DNA of 64,000 bases. It comes from CAJPPJ01 sp963536495. GTDB lineage: Bacteria; Bacillota_I; Bacilli_A; RF39; UBA660. Numbering within the stretch: position 1 is the stretch's first letter; each line of letters opens with the position of its first letter. A program made the translations under genes and the position numbers. Under the pieces are notes generated by a model. It made no database searches. It saw nothing but the letters and a program-made list of their open reading frames with translations, and was not told the origin of the DNA. Below, piece after piece: positions 61,835 to 64,000 of this stretch. The DNA lies in NCBI GenBank assembly GCA_963536495.1, contig CAUTAF010000007.1:1-64000 (forward strand), written 5' to 3'.

Positions 61835-61845
61835 TTTCTTTTTTC
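61815..61845 (+). terminator. Terminator of the nusA-infB operon
   Basis: AGAAACTAAA (61815-61824) pairs with TTTAGTTTCT (61830-61839), followed by TTTTTC. It includes the rbfA stop codon. Confidence 0.87.
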
Positions 61846-61888
61846 TTTTATAAATGTTACTATATTATATAGAATAAGGAGAGTAATA

Positions 61889-63139
61889 ATGAAAAAAATA
61901 TTGATAGTATTTGCATTAATATTATTACCTTTTGTAACTTTAGCAGATGAAGAAGAAAAGAAAAATACAACACTATTAAATAAAAATTTAATAGTGGAAT
62001 GTATATATAGTGATGGAGGATTATATTCTTATGAATATAATGAATCTGAAAATACATTTATTACTAATAGACAAGAATTTTTAGGTACAGGTAAAAAAGT
62101 AGTTCCTTCTAATATTATCTTTTTATCAGAACTTACATCAATTAATGAAACCCTTACAGTAGTAGATAAAGATTTAACATGTAAAAGATATATTTATAGT
62201 GGTATTTCTAAAAGAGAAGATGAAGAAGCTAAAAAAGATAATGTCCAAAATATTTATATGTTTATTAAAGGAAGTAATTCAAAAGATAATCCTATTAAAT
62301 TAGAAGATGCATCAATTGATAGCTATACTGGTAAATGGTATACACTTGGTATTCCTTTAGCAAAAACAGAAGTTAGAAAAGCTTTAGATACTGCAATTAT
62401 AGAACAAAAAAGATATGAATTAGTAAATCAAAGATATCGTTTGTTAGATACAGATACTATAAATCCTAAACAAGTATGTCATTTTGAATCAAATAGTAAA
62501 AGTGATAATATTTCTACTAAAAAAGATATATTAACTGCTCAAATATATTCTAATCATACTTTGATAAAAACAAGTGATGATTATTATAATTTACTTACAA
62601 AAGATGAATCTAAGTTAATAGAAGATATATGTGGTACTAGTGATAAAGATAAAATATATATAAATGATTCTACAGTATCAGCAACTGGAGATTCTAGTGG
62701 TGGAGCAAAGATTGCTGCAAAAACTTATGATAAAGAAAGACAAACTCGTTTAACACTTAGTGAAAAAGAAAGTAAAGTTAATTTTTTAGAATATAAAAAA
62801 ATTAGTGAAAATAAAATGGAAGATAAAGAAGTAAATGATAAACTATGTGAAACGATTCCAAATGTTGCAAAAGTATTAAGAGATATTATTAAATTTGCAA
62901 GAATAGCTATTGGAGCATTAGTAATAATTCTTATAGCAATAGAAATACTTCATTTTGTTAGTAGTTCTAATCCAAGTGATCAACTTCCAATTACAATTAA
63001 AAAGATTAGTAATCGAATTATATTAATGGTTGTTATATTGTTGTTACCATTAATTACTAATATTATTGTTACTATCTTAAAAAGTGCAAATACGATAGAA
63101 ACATCAACTATACAAGTTATAGATTGTTTGTTTAAATAG
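61889..63139 (+). CDS. Secreted/membrane protein with VirB2/TrbC-like C-terminal helices
   Basis: A 416-residue protein. A signal peptide covers about 1-19 (ILIVFALILLPFVTLADEE). A ~300-residue extracytoplasmic region with six scattered Cys is not recognised. The C-terminal ~80 residues have two hydrophobic helices (about 335-358 and 374-398) separated by a polar loop: LRDIIKFARIAIGALVIILI and RIILMVVILLLPLITNIIVT. That two-helix shape is like VirB2/TrbC pilins of type IV secretion systems, here fused to a large N-terminal domain. The next gene resembles VirB6/TrbL. Context suggests a chromosomal type IV secretion-like apparatus; this is inference. Confidence 0.65.
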   Translation: MKKILIVFALILLPFVTLADEEEKKNTTLLNKNLIVECIYSDGGLYSYEYNESENTFITNRQEFLGTGKKVVPSNIIFLSELTSINETLTVVDKDLTCKRYIYSGISKREDEEAKKDNVQNIYMFIKGSNSKDNPIKLEDASIDSYTGKWYTLGIPLAKTEVRKALDTAIIEQKRYELVNQRYRLLDTDTINPKQVCHFESNSKSDNISTKKDILTAQIYSNHTLIKTSDDYYNLLTKDESKLIEDICGTSDKDKIYINDSTVSATGDSSGGAKIAAKTYDKERQTRLTLSEKESKVNFLEYKKISENKMEDKEVNDKLCETIPNVAKVLRDIIKFARIAIGALVIILIAIEILHFVSSSNPSDQLPITIKKISNRIILMVVILLLPLITNIIVTILKSANTIETSTIQVIDCLFK

Positions 63140-63147
63140 GAGATAAT

Positions 63148-64000
63148 ATGCCAATATTAGATATTTTAAAAACAATTGATATAGCACAACTATCTGTAGA
63201 AATAATAGGTTTATTAGCAAGTAGATGGTTTATACTAAATGGTATTATTTTTATATTAAGATCACTTAGTTATTTTGTTGATTCTCAATTTGTAAATTTA
63301 ATTGGTATGATTTATAAATATTTCACATTACTTTTAAAAGGTGAAATGTTTAATGAACAGATAGTATCACAGTTATTATCTAGTATATATGTATTTATTG
63401 GTCTTATTATCTTTTTTAGATTAGCTACTGTATTAATTAAATATTTAGTAAATCCAGAAACTATAGAAAGTTCTGTTGATAAAACTGGGTTATTTTCTGG
63501 ACTTGTTAGAAGAATAGTAATAGGTAGTATTATGATTGCGTTAATACCATTTATTTTTTCTACTTTAAATAGACTTCAAGTAGCAATAGTAGAAGATAAT
63601 GTTATTCAAAATATATTTATTCAAAATGAATCATTTAAAAATTTTAATAAAAGACATGCATTAAATGGTGGTCAATATTTAGCTAATTATGTTTTAGCAG
63701 GTTTTATAAGACCCGTTAATAATAGTTCTAGTTCAGTGAAAATGAGTTATGAAGCTATGAAAAAATCAGCTAATCCAGATTTAATTAATATAAATGCTGG
63801 AGTAGTACCAGGAGTAGTAGTTAAATATAGTTATACTTATTATTTTATAGTTTCTACATTCGTTCTTTTTATTGTATTTAAAACAATGATAGGTTATGCA
63901 CTTGATATTATTACGAGATTCTTTAAAACTCTTTTATATCAATTAATGGCACCTATTGCCATAGTAGAATATATGATAAGTGGAAATGGTGGAGTATTTG
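63148..64000 (+). CDS. Polytopic membrane protein, TrbL/VirB6-like (cut by window edge)
   Basis: An open frame from ATG 63148 (TAGGAGA upstream) runs off the window with 284 codons and no stop. It has about five hydrophobic segments, with the pattern WFILNGIIFILRSLSYFVDS at the N-terminus, an extracytoplasmic region (VEDNVIQNIFIQNESFKNFN) and later IVSTFVLFIVFKTMIGYALD and RFFKTLLYQLMAPIAIVEYM. The last motif (R-F-x-K-x-x-x-x-x-x-x-A-P-I-A) is like the inner-membrane loop of VirB6/TrbL channel proteins. It lies 8 bp after the VirB2-like gene, so both belong to one operon that continues beyond the window. Confidence 0.72.
   Translation, partial: MPILDILKTIDIAQLSVEIIGLLASRWFILNGIIFILRSLSYFVDSQFVNLIGMIYKYFTLLLKGEMFNEQIVSQLLSSIYVFIGLIIFFRLATVLIKYLVNPETIESSVDKTGLFSGLVRRIVIGSIMIALIPFIFSTLNRLQVAIVEDNVIQNIFIQNESFKNFNKRHALNGGQYLANYVLAGFIRPVNNSSSSVKMSYEAMKKSANPDLININAGVVPGVVVKYSYTYYFIVSTFVLFIVFKTMIGYALDIITRFFKTLLYQLMAPIAIVEYMISGNGGVF

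Overview
The window is AT-rich (very roughly three quarters A+T) and gene-dense, with TAA/TAG/TGA all used as stops and TGG for Trp, so this is not a UGA-Trp mollicute. Firmicutes-type operons (hrcA-grpE-dnaK-dnaJ with CIRCE, ftsA-ftsZ, rimP-nusA-ylxR-infB-rbfA, thiI, engB, der), strong AGGAG-type ribosome sites, and surface proteins with a sortase-like NPKTG tail point to a walled, probably host-associated, uncultured member of the Bacilli with a small genome (RF39/Erysipelotrichia-like). The rank is inference; no rRNA is present.

Layout. 1-4.4 kb: 3' end of mutL, an ABC-2 transporter, miaA, a membrane coiled-coil protein and tRNA-Arg(UCU). 4.4-14.7 kb: a surface-polysaccharide operon with GT2 enzymes, a GT-C-like membrane protein, a GacI/GacJ-like lipid-linked sugar module, a small EamA-type flippase candidate, a Wzm/Wzt exporter, a HAD protein and two GT-B-like paralogues, followed by a dCMP deaminase. 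14.7-23.6 kb: two small minus-strand genes, then thiI, nrnA-type phosphoesterase, engB, der, NfeD/stomatin, a GspF-type protein with a prepilin peptidase, and a YfcE-type phosphoesterase. 23.7-26.3 kb: an accessory island. 26.4-36.5 kb: tig, the dnaK heat-shock operon, a COG2426 membrane protein, asnS, an RluB-type pseudouridine synthase, plsC and a lipid kinase. 36.6-49.7 kb: four tandem paralogous giant surface proteins. 49.7-57.7 kb: ftsA, ftsZ, a small inserted segment with a Nudix gene, mutS, a HopA1-like protein and an ankyrin-like protein. 57.7-61.8 kb: the nusA-infB operon with a shortened RimP. 61.9-64 kb: start of a membrane locus resembling VirB2/VirB6 type IV secretion parts.

The strongest unusual signals are three. 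(1) The 23.7-26.3 kb island looks like a composite element: two defective IS1202-type copies in direct orientation bracket three unknown genes, and the outer ends are flanked by a 26-27 bp direct repeat. The cargo has its own promoter, a 15-codon leader peptide and an attenuator hairpin, and one cargo protein carries an HExxH zinc-protease motif. (2) The last 93 bp of ftsZ are duplicated on the far side of a ~0.9 kb Nudix segment; the three differences are all synonymous, suggesting insertion at the ftsZ 3' end with restoration of the gene. (3) The tandem LRR/TSP3/NPKTG surface genes have near-identical ends and variable middles, and one has an (AT)15 tract in its putative promoter.

All family calls come from reading motifs by eye; no database search was run.
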